Source of the DNA: an uncultured Kocuria sp.
Lineage (GTDB): Bacteria > Actinomycetota > Actinomycetes > Actinomycetales > Micrococcaceae
Direction of reading: 5' to 3'
NCBI RefSeq assembly: GCF_947500125.1
Contig: NZ_CANMRA010000008.1
Span: 1 to 64,000, forward strand
DNA: 64,000 bases
Positions 51,530-62,477 of the stretch are shown piece after piece. Each line of letters begins with the position of its first letter. The stretch's first letter is position 1. The translations under genes and the position numbers were made by a program. The notes beneath the pieces were generated by a model. It worked only from the letters and a program-made list of their open reading frames with translations. It made no database searches and was not told where the DNA came from.

Positions 51530-52945
51530 CTAGCGGGCGGCCACCGGCGCGAGCTGGCGGGTGTCCTGCTGGGCCGCCTGCTGCACGGCCTCGGCCACGG
51601 CCGGTGCCACGTGCTGGTCGAAGACACTGGGGACGATGTAGCTCGCGTTGAGCTCGTCCTCGGCCACGCAGTCCGCGATGGCCTGCGCGGCGGCGACCAG
51701 CATGTCGGTGGTGATGTCGGATGCCCCGGCGTCGAGCAGGCCGCGGAACAGGCCCGGGAAGGCCAGGACGTTGTTGATCTGGTTCGGGAAGTCCGAGCGG
51801 CCGGTCGCGACCACCGCGGCGTGCTCCGCGGCGACGCCCGGATCGATCTCGGGGTCGGGGTTGGCCATGGCGAAGACGATCGCGCGGTCGTTCATGGCGG
51901 CCACATCGGCCCCGTCGAGCAGGTCGGGGGCGGAGACGCCGATGAAGACGTCGCTGCCCACCACGGCCTCCTTGAGCGAGCCGGAGAACCCGGTCTCGTT
52001 GGTGTTCTCGGCGATCCACTGCCGGTGCGGGTCGTCGTAGCTCTCCCCGCGGTGGATGGCGCCCTTGCGGGAGCAGGCAATGATGTCCTGCACCCCCTGG
52101 GCCTTGAGCAGCTGGATGATGGCGTGCCCTGCGGCGCCCACCCCGGAGACCACGACCTTGACGTCGCCGATCTGCTTGTCCACCACGCGCAGGGCGTTGA
52201 ACAGCGCTGCCAGGGCCACGATCGCGGTGCCGTGCTGGTCGTCGTGGAAGACGGGGATGTCGAGCTCCTCGCGGAGCCGGGCCTCGATCTCGAAGCAGCG
52301 CGGGGCCGCGATGTCCTCGAGGTTGATCCCGCCGTAGACGGGGGCCATGGCCTTGACGATCCGCACGATCTCGTCGGTGTCCGTCGTGTCGAGGCAGACC
52401 GGCCAGGCGTCCACGCCGGCGAACGCCTTGAACAGGGCGGCCTTGCCCTCCATGACCGGCAGGGCGGCGGCGGGGCCGATGTCGCCCAGGCCGAGCACCG
52501 CGGTGCCGTCGGTGACCACGGCCACCGTGTTGCGCTTGATCGTCAGCCGCCGGGCGTCCTCGGGGTTGCCGTGGATGGCCATGCACACCCGGGCCACGCC
52601 GGGGGTGTAGGCGCGGGAGAGGTCGTCACGGTTGCGCAGCGAGACGCGGGGGGTGACCTCGATCTTGCCGCCGAGGTGGATCAGGAACGTGCGGTCGCTG
52701 ATCTTGCGCACCCGGACTCCGTCGAGCGCCTCGAGGGAGTCGCGCACCTCGTCGCGGTGGGATGCGTCGGAGACGTTGCAGCTGACGTCGACGACGACGT
52801 GGTCTGCGTGGGACTCCACGATGTCGAGGGCGGTCACGGCCGCGCCGGCCCGAGCGGCCGCGGTGGCGAGCTCGCTGGTGACGGTGAGGCCGGCCGGGGC
52901 CTGTACACGCAGGATCATCGAGTAGCCGGGACTGGGCGTGGCCAT
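51530..52945 (-). CDS. NAD(P)-dependent malic enzyme with N-terminal ACT domain
   Basis: The 471-residue enzyme decarboxylates malate to pyruvate. The N-terminal 85 residues form an ACT domain ([40 protein letters not shown]), a likely ligand sensor. The catalytic part follows: [77 protein letters not shown] and [19 protein letters not shown] (NAD(P) fold). It heads the malic enzyme-aceB-DUF6986-allE operon, divergent from the IclR gene, with an operator 43 bp upstream. NAD versus NADP preference cannot be fixed by eye. Confidence 0.95.
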   Translation of the reverse strand: MATPSPGYSMILRVQAPAGLTVTSELATAAARAGAAVTALDIVESHADHVVVDVSCNVSDASHRDEVRDSLEALDGVRVRKISDRTFLIHLGGKIEVTPRVSLRNRDDLSRAYTPGVARVCMAIHGNPEDARRLTIKRNTVAVVTDGTAVLGLGDIGPAAALPVMEGKAALFKAFAGVDAWPVCLDTTDTDEIVRIVKAMAPVYGGINLEDIAAPRCFEIEARLREELDIPVFHDDQHGTAIVALAALFNALRVVDKQIGDVKVVVSGVGAAGHAIIQLLKAQGVQDIIACSRKGAIHRGESYDDPHRQWIAENTNETGFSGSLKEAVVGSDVFIGVSAPDLLDGADVAAMNDRAIVFAMANPDPEIDPGVAAEHAAVVATGRSDFPNQINNVLAFPGLFRGLLDAGASDITTDMLVAAAQAIADCVAEDELNASYIVPSVFDQHVAPAVAEAVQQAAQQDTRQLAPVAAR

Positions 52946-52987
52946 GGTTCCTCCAAGAGCGGTGGTGCGACCATTTCAGTCGCATTG

Positions 52988-53003
52988 TGGAATGAAACTT
53001 TCG
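52988..53003. promoter_or_regulatory. Purine-regulon operator, site 4
   Basis: TGGAATGAAACTTTCG lies in an unusually AT-rich patch (about 52980-53020, with two TATTAT hexamers at 53004 and 53013) between the divergent malic enzyme operon and the IclR gene. It therefore could control both, including autoregulation of the IclR protein. Confidence 0.7.
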
Positions 53004-53128
53004 TATTATGGATATTATGGGAGTCGGCCGAGGTTGGCAAGGAACTTTCGTGACACCTGTCACGGGGCCGGCCGCCGAGATCTCGCCCGCCGCACGAGGC
53101 GGCCGGGCCGTACCGACGGGAGATGGCC

Positions 53129-53902
53129 ATGACCACGACGACCACACGAGCCGGTTCGGGCGGTGTGCAATCGGTGGAGCGCGTTTTCGAGCTTCTCGAG
53201 GTGATCACCGCGGCCGGTGGGGACATGTCGCTGAGCGAGCTCTCCGCCGCCGTGAAGCTCCCACTGCCCACCATCCACCGGCTGCTGCGCACGCTGGTGC
53301 CCTCCGGCTACGTCCGCCAGCTCCCCAACCGGAACTATGCGCTGGGCCCGAGGCTGATCCTGCTGGGGGAGGCCGCCGGGCGCCAGTTCGGTTCGGCGGC
53401 CCGCACGCGGCTGGACGAGCTGGTGACCGAGCTCGGTGAGTCGGCGAACATGGCCGTGCTCGACGGCCAGGAGGTCGTCTACATCGCCCAGGCCCAGCCC
53501 AACCGGTCCATGCGCATGTTCACGGAGGTGGGCCGCCGGGCCGACACCCACGACACCGGTGTGGGCAAGGCCATGCTCGCCACCCTGCCGGACGAACGGG
53601 TCCGCGCCATCGTGGGCGCGGCGGGGATGTCCACGCCCACTCCCAAGAGCATCGGGACCCTCGAGGAGCTCTTCGCGGACCTCGACCGGATTCGGGAGCG
53701 CGGCTACGCGATCGACGACGAGGAGACCGAGCTCGGGGTGCGCTGCTACGCGATGGCGGTGCCCGGCGCCCCCACGCCCACGGCCATCTCCGTGTCGGGA
53801 CCCGTGTCCCGGGTGGACGAGGACTTCGGCCGCCGGGCCGTGCCCGTGCTGCGCCGGGCCGTCGAGGCGATCGCGGCGGAGCTGATGCCCGGCTCGGCCT
53901 GA
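53129..53902 (+). CDS. IclR family regulator, probable purine/glyoxylate regulon controller
   Basis: The 257-residue product has an N-terminal winged helix (VQSVERVFELLEVITAAGGD, LSELSAAVKLPLPTIHRLLR) and the IclR effector domain (ADTHDTGVGKAMLATLPDER, YAIDDEETELGVRCYAMAVP). ATG at 53129 lies six bases after GGGAG; ATG at 53123 abuts it. It is the only local regulator inside the purine island and is divergent from the malic enzyme operon with a shared operator. E. coli AllR, also IclR-type, is released by glyoxylate or allantoin-related effectors, so an AllR-like role is inferred. Orthology is not shown. Confidence 0.9.
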   Translation: MTTTTTRAGSGGVQSVERVFELLEVITAAGGDMSLSELSAAVKLPLPTIHRLLRTLVPSGYVRQLPNRNYALGPRLILLGEAAGRQFGSAARTRLDELVTELGESANMAVLDGQEVVYIAQAQPNRSMRMFTEVGRRADTHDTGVGKAMLATLPDERVRAIVGAAGMSTPTPKSIGTLEELFADLDRIRERGYAIDDEETELGVRCYAMAVPGAPTPTAISVSGPVSRVDEDFGRRAVPVLRRAVEAIAAELMPGSA

Positions 53903-53915
53903 GACCCGCACGCAC

Positions 53916-53958
53916 CGGCTGCGCCCGCTGCCCCTCGTGAGGGCGGCGGGCGCAGCCG
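53916..53958. terminator. 18-bp hairpin between iclR-type gene and aceE
   Basis: Arms 53916-53933 and 53941-53958 pair with one G-U-type mismatch and a 7-base loop. It lies 13 bp after the IclR stop and 22 bp from the convergent aceE stop, serving both. Confidence 0.75.
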
Positions 53959-53980
53959 TCGGGTGCCCGGTCCGTGCGGG

Positions 53981-56716
<2,736 letters not shown>

Positions 56717-56734
56717 GTCAACTCTTTCTCAGTG

Positions 56735-56766
56735 GTCATGGGTGGAGAAAGTCATGGGTGGAGAAA
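56735..56766. repeat. 16-bp tandem duplication upstream of aceE
   Basis: GTCATGGGTGGAGAAA occurs twice head to tail (56735-56750 and 56751-56766). Each copy ends in GAGAAA(G), which is complementary to CTTTCTC at 56724-56730 next to the aceE ribosome site. Alternative hairpins in the 5' untranslated region are therefore possible. Confidence 0.75.
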
Positions 56767-56857
56767 GTCAGGGGTGCGGGAGAGGCACGTCCGACCGGCC
56801 TCCCGCGGCGCCGGGATCTCCGGCGCCGCGGAAGACCGGTGGAGGTTCGCCGGCGGA

Positions 56858-58417
56858 TCAGTGCGCGGACGAGCCGCCGGAGCCGTCCTGGGGCTTGCAG
56901 ACCCTGGTGTCGATGATCTCGCCGGCGGCGGTGATGACGGGAACCTCGTTGCCGTCGCAGTCCACGAGCTTGCCGTTCCGGACGGTGTCGCCCTCCTGCA
57001 GGTGGTTCTGCAGGTGCTCGAGGCTCTCGTAGCGCACGGCGCGCACCGGGGCGTTGGCGAAGACGGAGCCCGTGCCCCTCGGCGGGTTGCCGGCGCGGAA
57101 CTCGTTGAACAGGATGTTCAGCAGGATCGCCATCACGGCCGCCGAGCTGATGCCGGAGTGGAAGATCGTCTCGAACCAGGCCGGGAAGTTGGCGTAGACC
57201 TCGGGAACGGCGATCGGCAGCATGCCGAACCCGAGGGAGGTGGCCACGATGATCAGGTTGGCGCCGTTGCCGAAGTCCACCTTCGCCAGGGTGCGGATGC
57301 CGGAGGCGGCCACGCTGCCGAAGAGCACGATGCCGGCCCCGCCGAGCACGGGCGGCGGGACCGCCGCGACGACCCGGCCGAGGACCGGCAGCAGGCCCAG
57401 GGTCACGAGGATGAAGCCGCCGGCGGTGACCACGTAGCGGCTCTTGACTCCGGTGATGGCCACGAGCCCCACGTTCTGGGCGAAGGCGCTCTGGGTGAAG
57501 CCGTTGAAGAGGGGCGCCAGGGCGGAGGAGGCCATGTCCGCGCGGAGGCCATCGGCGATGCGCTTCTTGCCGACCTTCGTGTCGACGATCTCGCCGACCG
57601 CGATGATGTCGGCGGTGGTCTCGGTGAGCGTCACGAGGATGACGATGAACATCGAGAGGATGGCCGCCACCTCGAACACGGGAGGGCCGAAGGCCAGCGG
57701 CTGGGGAACGGCGAAGAAGTCACCGGTGAGCACCTGGCTGAAGTCCGCCATCCCCAGCGCCGCGGCAGCGGCCGTGCCGAGCACCAGGCCGATGAGGATG
57801 GAGAGCCGGGAGATGGCGGCGCTGCCCAGCTTGGAGAGCAGCATGATGATCAGCAGGGTCAGACCGGCCAGCCCGAGGTTGCCGACCGAGCCGTAGTCGG
57901 GGGACTGCGCGTTGCCGCCCATGGCCCAGCGGGCGGCCACCGGGAACAGCGTGAGGCCGATGGCGGTGATCACCACGCCGGTGACGACCGGCGGGAAGAA
58001 GCGGATGATGCTCACGAAGAACGGGGTGATGAGGAAGCCGATGACGGAGGCGACGATGACGGCGCCGAACACGGCCTGGATGCCGCCGCCGCCCTGGACG
58101 ATGGCGGTCATGGTGGCCACGCCGGCGAAGGACGTGCCCTGCACGAGCGGCAGCTGCGAGCCGAAGAACTTGAGGCCCCAGGACTGCAGGATCGTGGCGA
58201 GGCCGCCCACGAAGAGGGAGGCCGCGATGAGCAGGCCCTGCTCCTGGGGCGTCATGCCGGCGACGCCGCCGATGATGAGGGGCGGCGCGATGATGCCGCC
58301 GTACATGGTGAGCACGTGCTGCAGGCCGTAGCCGAGGCTGGCGCCCGCGCCGAGATACTCGTCCTCCGGGCGGGTGCGGGTGGTGGTGGGCGGCTCGGCG
58401 GTGCGTGACCTGGCCAT
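56858..58417 (-). CDS. NCS2 family purine permease (urate/xanthine-type), second copy
   Basis: The 519-residue transporter belongs to the same family as the protein at 37455-39077. Key segments are YGLQHVLTMYGGIIAPPLII, LPLVQGTSFAGVATMTAIV, LTETTADIIAVGEIVDTKVG and NGFTQSAFAQNVGLVAITGV, which includes the QTxxxxNxGLVxxT-type signature with QS in place of QT. About 14 hydrophobic segments are followed by a soluble C-terminal tail. It follows the uricase gene on the same strand after 236 bp with strong hairpins between, so it may be partly uncoupled from pucL. Urate uptake is the most likely role by position. Confidence 0.92.
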   Translation of the reverse strand: MARSRTAEPPTTTRTRPEDEYLGAGASLGYGLQHVLTMYGGIIAPPLIIGGVAGMTPQEQGLLIAASLFVGGLATILQSWGLKFFGSQLPLVQGTSFAGVATMTAIVQGGGGIQAVFGAVIVASVIGFLITPFFVSIIRFFPPVVTGVVITAIGLTLFPVAARWAMGGNAQSPDYGSVGNLGLAGLTLLIIMLLSKLGSAAISRLSILIGLVLGTAAAAALGMADFSQVLTGDFFAVPQPLAFGPPVFEVAAILSMFIVILVTLTETTADIIAVGEIVDTKVGKKRIADGLRADMASSALAPLFNGFTQSAFAQNVGLVAITGVKSRYVVTAGGFILVTLGLLPVLGRVVAAVPPPVLGGAGIVLFGSVAASGIRTLAKVDFGNGANLIIVATSLGFGMLPIAVPEVYANFPAWFETIFHSGISSAAVMAILLNILFNEFRAGNPPRGTGSVFANAPVRAVRYESLEHLQNHLQEGDTVRNGKLVDCDGNEVPVITAAGEIIDTRVCKPQDGSGGSSAH

Positions 58418-58579
58418 GGTGTTCTCCTAGGGATCCTGGTGACGGGAGAGACCCGGTGCCGGCGTCGGGACGGAACCGGGGCGGAGCGAGGAGGTGGAGA
58501 GGTGCGCGATGCGCGGTGGGCGCCGCGGGGCGCCGGGCGAGCCGGCGGCGTGGGCGCCGCCCGCAGGAGGGTGCGGGGG

Positions 58580-58641
58580 TCCGCCGTCGTCGCGCACGGA
58601 CGACGGCGGAGCCCGGCCGGTGCCGCCGTGGGCGGCACCGG
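58580..58641 (-). terminator. Twin hairpins after the uricase gene
   Basis: Hairpin one: arms 58580-58591 and 58599-58610, 7-base loop. Hairpin two: arms 58617-58627 and 58631-58641, 3-base loop. Both are perfect. They begin 12 bp beyond the uricase stop and probably reduce or end transcription before the permease gene. The remainder of the 236-bp gap is GC-rich without other features I can support. Confidence 0.7.
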
Positions 58642-58653
58642 GGAGTGCGGTGC

Positions 58654-59565
58654 TCAGCAGAAGCCGGCGATGCCCATCCAGGCGGACTCGTTCTCCGCGG
58701 CCCCCTTGCGCTGGATCGTGGCCTCGATGAGCCCGTAGGGGCGGTCGGCCGCCCAGTGGGTCTCCTTGTCGTTCTCGAGGCCGCAGAAGCCGAGGTCGTA
58801 GACGAAGTGGTGCTTGTTCGGGCACGAGAACTTGATCTCGTCGATCTCCGGGTGGGCCTCGATGACGGCCTTGCCCATCAGGTAGAGGGTCTCCTGCAGG
58901 GCCTTGGAGTAGTGGTCGGTGAACTTGGCCAGGATGATCTTCTTGACGTTCTCGTAGACGGCGTCGTAGTCCACGTCGGTGGTGTTGTAGCGCCACCGGG
59001 TCGCCACGTCCGTGGACATGATCCGGTCCTCGGTCTCGGGCAGGACCGTGTACTTGTCCTTCGGGTAGCCCGTGAAGCCGGACTGCGTGGACTTCAGGAC
59101 GGTGAGGTCCTTGAACCCGGAGATCACCGTCCGCTCCTCGCCGTCGGCGACGACCACCGCGGTGCGCACCTCGTCCTTGTGCTGCACGAAGCAGTGGTCG
59201 TGGTCGTTGATGCGGTTCCACGCGTACTCCTGGGCCGCCCAGCGACCACCGGTGATCCAATCGAACTCGCCGGTGAAGTGGTCGGCGAGCTTGAGCAGGA
59301 ACTGCTCGGGGGACTCGATCCCGTACTGCTGGGCGAAGGCGAACACGGTCTGCTTCTGCGTGTCCGTGGGCACGCAGTGGGCGTTGTCGCCGAGGGTGTG
59401 CACCTCCTCCAGGTCGCCGCGCAGCTGCGAGGTGACCACGAGGTCGCGGATCTCGTGGCGGTCGGTGTCGCGGTTGATGCGCACCACGTGGTTCTCGGCC
59501 TTGCCGTACTGGTTCTTGCCCAGGACGACGGTGTCCGTGGTCTTCTCGGTGATGACGTCGGTCAT
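58654..59565 (-). CDS. pucL: Urate oxidase (cofactor-independent uricase)
   Basis: The 303-residue product oxidises urate with oxygen to 5-hydroxyisourate, releasing H2O2. The catalytic Lys lies in LGKNQYGKAENHVV and the Thr in TLGDNAHCVPTDTQKQTVFA. VLKSTQSGFTGYPKDKYTVL and FSCPNKHHFVYDLGFCGLEN match the T-fold uricase signature. It ends GIAGFC rather than with an SKL-type tail. It is third in the OHCU decarboxylase-HIU hydrolase-uricase run, 73 bp after HIU hydrolase. Confidence 0.97.
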   Translation of the reverse strand: MTDVITEKTTDTVVLGKNQYGKAENHVVRINRDTDRHEIRDLVVTSQLRGDLEEVHTLGDNAHCVPTDTQKQTVFAFAQQYGIESPEQFLLKLADHFTGEFDWITGGRWAAQEYAWNRINDHDHCFVQHKDEVRTAVVVADGEERTVISGFKDLTVLKSTQSGFTGYPKDKYTVLPETEDRIMSTDVATRWRYNTTDVDYDAVYENVKKIILAKFTDHYSKALQETLYLMGKAVIEAHPEIDEIKFSCPNKHHFVYDLGFCGLENDKETHWAADRPYGLIEATIQRKGAAENESAWMGIAGFC

Positions 59566-59638
59566 GACGTTTCTCCTTGCACTCGAGGTTTCTGCTGATC
59601 GGGGCGGTCGAAGACGGGCTGACCCGTCGACTCCTGGG

Positions 59639-59965
59639 TCAACTGCCCCGGTAGGTGGAAAAGGCGAACGGGCTCAGCAGGAGCGGCACGTGGTAGTGCC
59701 TCTCCGTGGCCTGCACCGTGAAGTTCACCGTCACGAAGGGATAGAACGTCGGCTGGTCCCTGCCGGCGAAGTACTGTCCCGTGGCGAAGGTGATCCGGTA
59801 GTCGCCGGATTCCAGGGTCTCTGGGCCCAGTTCGGGCACGCGTCCGTCGGCGTTGGTCTCGGCGGTCGCGATGGAGGTGCCGTCGGCGGACTCGAGGGTC
59901 ACGGCGATCCCCTGGGCGGGGGTGCCGGTGACGGAGTCGAGGACGTGGGCGGTGACATAGCTCAT
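59639..59965 (-). CDS. pucM: 5-hydroxyisourate hydrolase
   Basis: The 108-residue transthyretin-like protein hydrolyses 5-hydroxyisourate to OHCU. The N-terminal VTAHVLDSVTGTPAQGIAVT, ITFATGQYFAGRDQPTFYPF and the C-terminal signature YRGS (here STYRGS) are diagnostic; the conserved His near the start and RHYHVPLLLSPF complete the site. The start overlaps the stop of the OHCU decarboxylase gene by 4 bp. Confidence 0.97.
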   Translation of the reverse strand: MSYVTAHVLDSVTGTPAQGIAVTLESADGTSIATAETNADGRVPELGPETLESGDYRITFATGQYFAGRDQPTFYPFVTVNFTVQATERHYHVPLLLSPFAFSTYRGS

Positions 59966-60459
59966 GGGGTGACGAGTCCTTCGAGTCGGAGGAGGGCGAT
60001 CTGGCGCAGCTGGTCGGCGACCACGGCCCGTTCCGTCCCGGGGTCGTTGTCCATGCGGGCGGAGAGCTGCTCGAGGATCTCCTCGGGGGTGCGCCCCGCG
60101 GCGCGGATGAGGAAGACCTGGCCGAACCGCTCCTCGTAGGCGAGGTTGCCCTCGCGCAGGCGCTGCTGGACGTCGGTGTCCGTGGGGTCGACCGCGGACT
60201 GCTCCGCTCGCGACAGCCCGGCCTCCGCGTGGTCGCCCTCGGCCCGCTCGCCGATGCGAGGGTGGTGGGACAGGGCTCTTTCGATCTCCTCGGCGCTGAA
60301 CGGTTTCGCGGCCGTCCGGGCCGTGCTGAGCAGGGCATCATGGTGGGCATAGGGCCGGGCGTCGACCACGGCCTCCACCCAGCGCGGGATGTCGAGCGCC
60401 GGCCGGACGACCTCGGCCGCCTGGGTCCTGCTGAGGGAGTTGAACGCGGTGAGCTTCAT
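59962..60459 (-). CDS. OHCU decarboxylase
   Basis: The 165-residue all-helical enzyme converts 2-oxo-4-hydroxy-4-carboxy-5-ureidoimidazoline to S-allantoin. The family motifs are LSHHPRIGERAEG with the catalytic His, LSRAEQSAV and NLAYEERFGQVFLIRAAGRT. It is the first gene of the urate operon, 36 bp from operator site 5. Stand-alone (not fused to PucL or HIU hydrolase) versions are typical of actinobacteria. Confidence 0.96.
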   Translation of the reverse strand: MKLTAFNSLSRTQAAEVVRPALDIPRWVEAVVDARPYAHHDALLSTARTAAKPFSAEEIERALSHHPRIGERAEGDHAEAGLSRAEQSAVDPTDTDVQQRLREGNLAYEERFGQVFLIRAAGRTPEEILEQLSARMDNDPGTERAVVADQLRQIALLRLEGLVTP

Positions 60460-60494
60460 GGAGTGTGCCTGTCACCTCTCTGTATTCCGTAATG

Positions 60495-60510
60495 TGGAAG
60501 AAAACTTTCA
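60495..60510. promoter_or_regulatory. Purine-regulon operator, site 5
   Basis: TGGAAGAAAACTTTCA lies 36 bp upstream of the urate operon in the 175-bp divergent gap to the SDR gene. The neighbourhood (60480-60570) is strikingly AT-rich, as expected for promoters in this genome. TATGTATAGTG immediately follows. Confidence 0.7.
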
Positions 60511-60594
60511 CTATGTATAGTGAACTGGCTCACAAGCCGAAAGTCAATGGTTTCATCCTCGTGTTACTGATTTTTTGCAGAGAGGTGCCGCGCC

Positions 60595-60610
60595 TGAAAC
60601 GTCAGTTTCA
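60595..60610. promoter_or_regulatory. Purine-regulon operator, site 6
   Basis: TGAAACGTCAGTTTCA has perfect 6-base arms around GTCA and lies 25 bp before the SDR start. It matches the TGRAA-N6-TTYYR pattern except that the second position pair is G-A rather than GG. Its location suggests direct control of the SDR gene. Confidence 0.5.
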
Positions 60611-60634
60611 CTGCGGGGCAGGAGGATTGCGGCC

Positions 60635-61444
60635 ATGCCGAGGGAACATGGAAGGAATGTCATGGATGGAGCAGGTGATCGGCACGGCGGTCCGGGGGCG
60701 GAGGAGAAGGTGCTCGTGGTGACGGGCGCCGGTTCGGGGATCGGCCGCGCGGTGGCGCGCGCCTTCCTGGCGGCCGGGTGGGTGGTGGTGCTGGCCGGCC
60801 GGCGGCGTGCAGCCCTGGAGGAGACCGCCGAGGGCGCAGCTGGTGCCCGGATAGTCCCGGTGGATGTTGCCGACGCCGAGAGCGTGGCCTCGGCCTTCCG
60901 GGAGATCGAGGGGCTGACCGGGCGGATCGACGTGCTGTTCAACAACGCGGGCACCTTCGGGCCCCGCGGCGGGGCGGACGAGATCGATCCCGACGAGTGG
61001 CAGCGCACCCTGCAGGTCAACCTGACCGGGACGTTCCTGTGCTCGGCACAGGCCGTCCGGATCATGAAGCGGCAGCAGCCCCGGGGTGGGCGGATCATCA
61101 ACAACGGCTCGATCTCCGCGCACGCGCCCCGGCCCCTGTCCGCGGCCTACACCGCGAGCAAGCACGCCGTCACCGGCCTCACCCGGTCCCTGGACCTGGA
61201 CGGGCGCCCCTACGGCATCACCTGCGGGCAGATCGACATCGGCAACGCGGCTACGGAGCTGCTGGCGGGCCTGGGCACGGACGGTGGCGCCCTGCAGGCC
61301 GACGGCACGCTGCGACCGGAGCCGAGCTTCCCCGTCGAGGAGGTGGGGCGGGCGGTGCTGATGATGGCCGAGCTGCCCGCCTCCGCCACGGTGAACTCGC
61401 TCGTGCTGACCGCCTCGGGGATGCCGTTCGCCGGCCGCGGCTGA
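60635..61444 (+). CDS. SDR family oxidoreductase divergent from the urate operon
   Basis: The 269-residue classical SDR has the NAD(P) motif VVTGAGSGIGRAVARAFL, NNAG in VLFNNAGTFGPRGG, the Ser in NNGSISAHAP and the catalytic YTASK. GGAGG lies nine bases before ATG 60635; ATG 60662 with AAGGA is an equally good start and would remove nine residues. Its position between two operator copies suggests it belongs to the purine regulon. No ureide- or glyoxylate-related SDR of this sequence is known to me, so the substrate is open; ureidoglycolate or another 2-hydroxy acid would fit the gap in the pathway. Confidence 0.87.
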   Translation: MPREHGRNVMDGAGDRHGGPGAEEKVLVVTGAGSGIGRAVARAFLAAGWVVVLAGRRRAALEETAEGAAGARIVPVDVADAESVASAFREIEGLTGRIDVLFNNAGTFGPRGGADEIDPDEWQRTLQVNLTGTFLCSAQAVRIMKRQQPRGGRIINNGSISAHAPRPLSAAYTASKHAVTGLTRSLDLDGRPYGITCGQIDIGNAATELLAGLGTDGGALQADGTLRPEPSFPVEEVGRAVLMMAELPASATVNSLVLTASGMPFAGRG

Positions 61445-61555
61445 CGGATCGGCGCCGCACTCCGCGCCGGGGGCCGCTGTGACGCTGCCTCCGAGGGGCA
61501 TCCGTTCTCGCGACCCCTCTTGACGAGCGTCCGAGGAGGGACTAATTTCATATTG

Positions 61556-61571
61556 TGGAAACTTAATTCCA
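61556..61571. promoter_or_regulatory. Purine-regulon operator, site 7
   Basis: TGGAAACTTAATTCCA is palindromic at its outer five bases and lies 24 bp upstream of the 61-residue ORF, in an AT-rich patch with TAGTAT at 61572-61577 as a possible -10 box. Confidence 0.7.
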
Positions 61572-61594
61572 TAGTATGAATCCTGGAGGAACCC

Positions 61595-61780
61595 GTGAAC
61601 CACACCGCGCCGTCGCCCGTACCAGCGATCTTCTTCGACTACACCGCCATCGACTGCGACCCGGACCTCAGCCGCCCGCTGCACCGCCACCGGCGGACCG
61701 CACCGCTGTGGGCGCTCGCGGTGTCCTCGGCCTGCGTGGGCGCGATGGTGGGCCGCGTGGCCGCTCGACGCCTCCCGTAA
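61595..61780 (+). CDS. Small single-span membrane protein, 61 aa
   Basis: GTG at 61595 is preceded at seven bases by GGAGGA and 24 bp earlier by an operator of the purine regulon, so this short frame is probably real. The N-terminal half contains FFDYTAIDCDPDLSRPLHRH, and residues about 38-55 (LWALAVSSACVGAMVG) form one hydrophobic span, ending with a basic RVAARRLP tail inside the cell. No family is recognised. The Bcp gene follows after 72 bp on the same strand and may share the transcript. Confidence 0.65.
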   Translation: MNHTAPSPVPAIFFDYTAIDCDPDLSRPLHRHRRTAPLWALAVSSACVGAMVGRVAARRLP

Positions 61781-61852
61781 CCACGTCCTCCAGGAGCCGG
61801 AGCAGACCAGCGCGCCGGCTCGCTTCACCGACCCACCCCTTGAGGAGAACCC

Positions 61853-62320
61853 ATGACCCAGCAGATCCGGACCGGCCGGCAGGCCCCCGACCTCGCGCTG
61901 ACCGACCACGAAGGGCAGCAGGTTCGGCTCTCCGAGCTGCGCGACCACAAGGTGATCGTCTACTTCTATCCCAAGGCCTTCACGCCAGGCTGCACCTCCG
62001 AGGCGTGCGACTTCCGGGACAACCTCGCCTCGCTCCAGCACCTGGGCTACACCGTGCTCGGGGTCTCCGGCGACGACCCCGAGACCCTGTCCCGATTCGC
62101 CGAGGAGTACCACCTTCCCTACCGGCTGCTCTCCGACCCCGACGGGCAGGCCGCCCGGGCATGGGGCGCCTGGGGGGAGAAGACGGTCAACGGGGAGACC
62201 CGGACCGGCCCGCTCCGCTCGACCTTCGTCATCGAGCAGGACGGCACCGTGAGCTCCGCGGAGTACAACGTCCAGGCCGAGGGCCACGTCAAGAGTCTGC
62301 GGGACCGGCTGGGCGCCTGA
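61853..62320 (+). CDS. bcp: Thioredoxin-dependent peroxiredoxin (Bcp/PrxQ type)
   Basis: The 155-residue atypical 2-Cys or 1-Cys peroxiredoxin reduces H2O2 and alkyl hydroperoxides. The active site is YPKAFTPGCTSEACDFRDNL, with peroxidatic Cys in TPGC and the resolving Cys five residues on, as in BCP. Also visible are GVSGDDPETLSRFAEEY and RSTFVIEQDGTV. GAGGAGAACC precedes the ATG. It lies downstream of operator site 7, and uricase and xanthine dehydrogenase/oxidase activities generate peroxide, so coupling to purine catabolism is plausible. Confidence 0.94.
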   Translation: MTQQIRTGRQAPDLALTDHEGQQVRLSELRDHKVIVYFYPKAFTPGCTSEACDFRDNLASLQHLGYTVLGVSGDDPETLSRFAEEYHLPYRLLSDPDGQAARAWGAWGEKTVNGETRTGPLRSTFVIEQDGTVSSAEYNVQAEGHVKSLRDRLGA

Positions 62321-62477
62321 GCCGCACCCGCCCGGAAGGAGCTTTGCGACGACGAGCGCGCCGAGCTGGGTACTGCGCCGGGGAATCGACGTCATCGCCC
62401 TGTCCTTCGCCCGCGACGCCTCCGACGACGCCCCGGGCGTGGGTGGGGTCCGGGGGTGGGCCCCGGCGGATCGGAGC

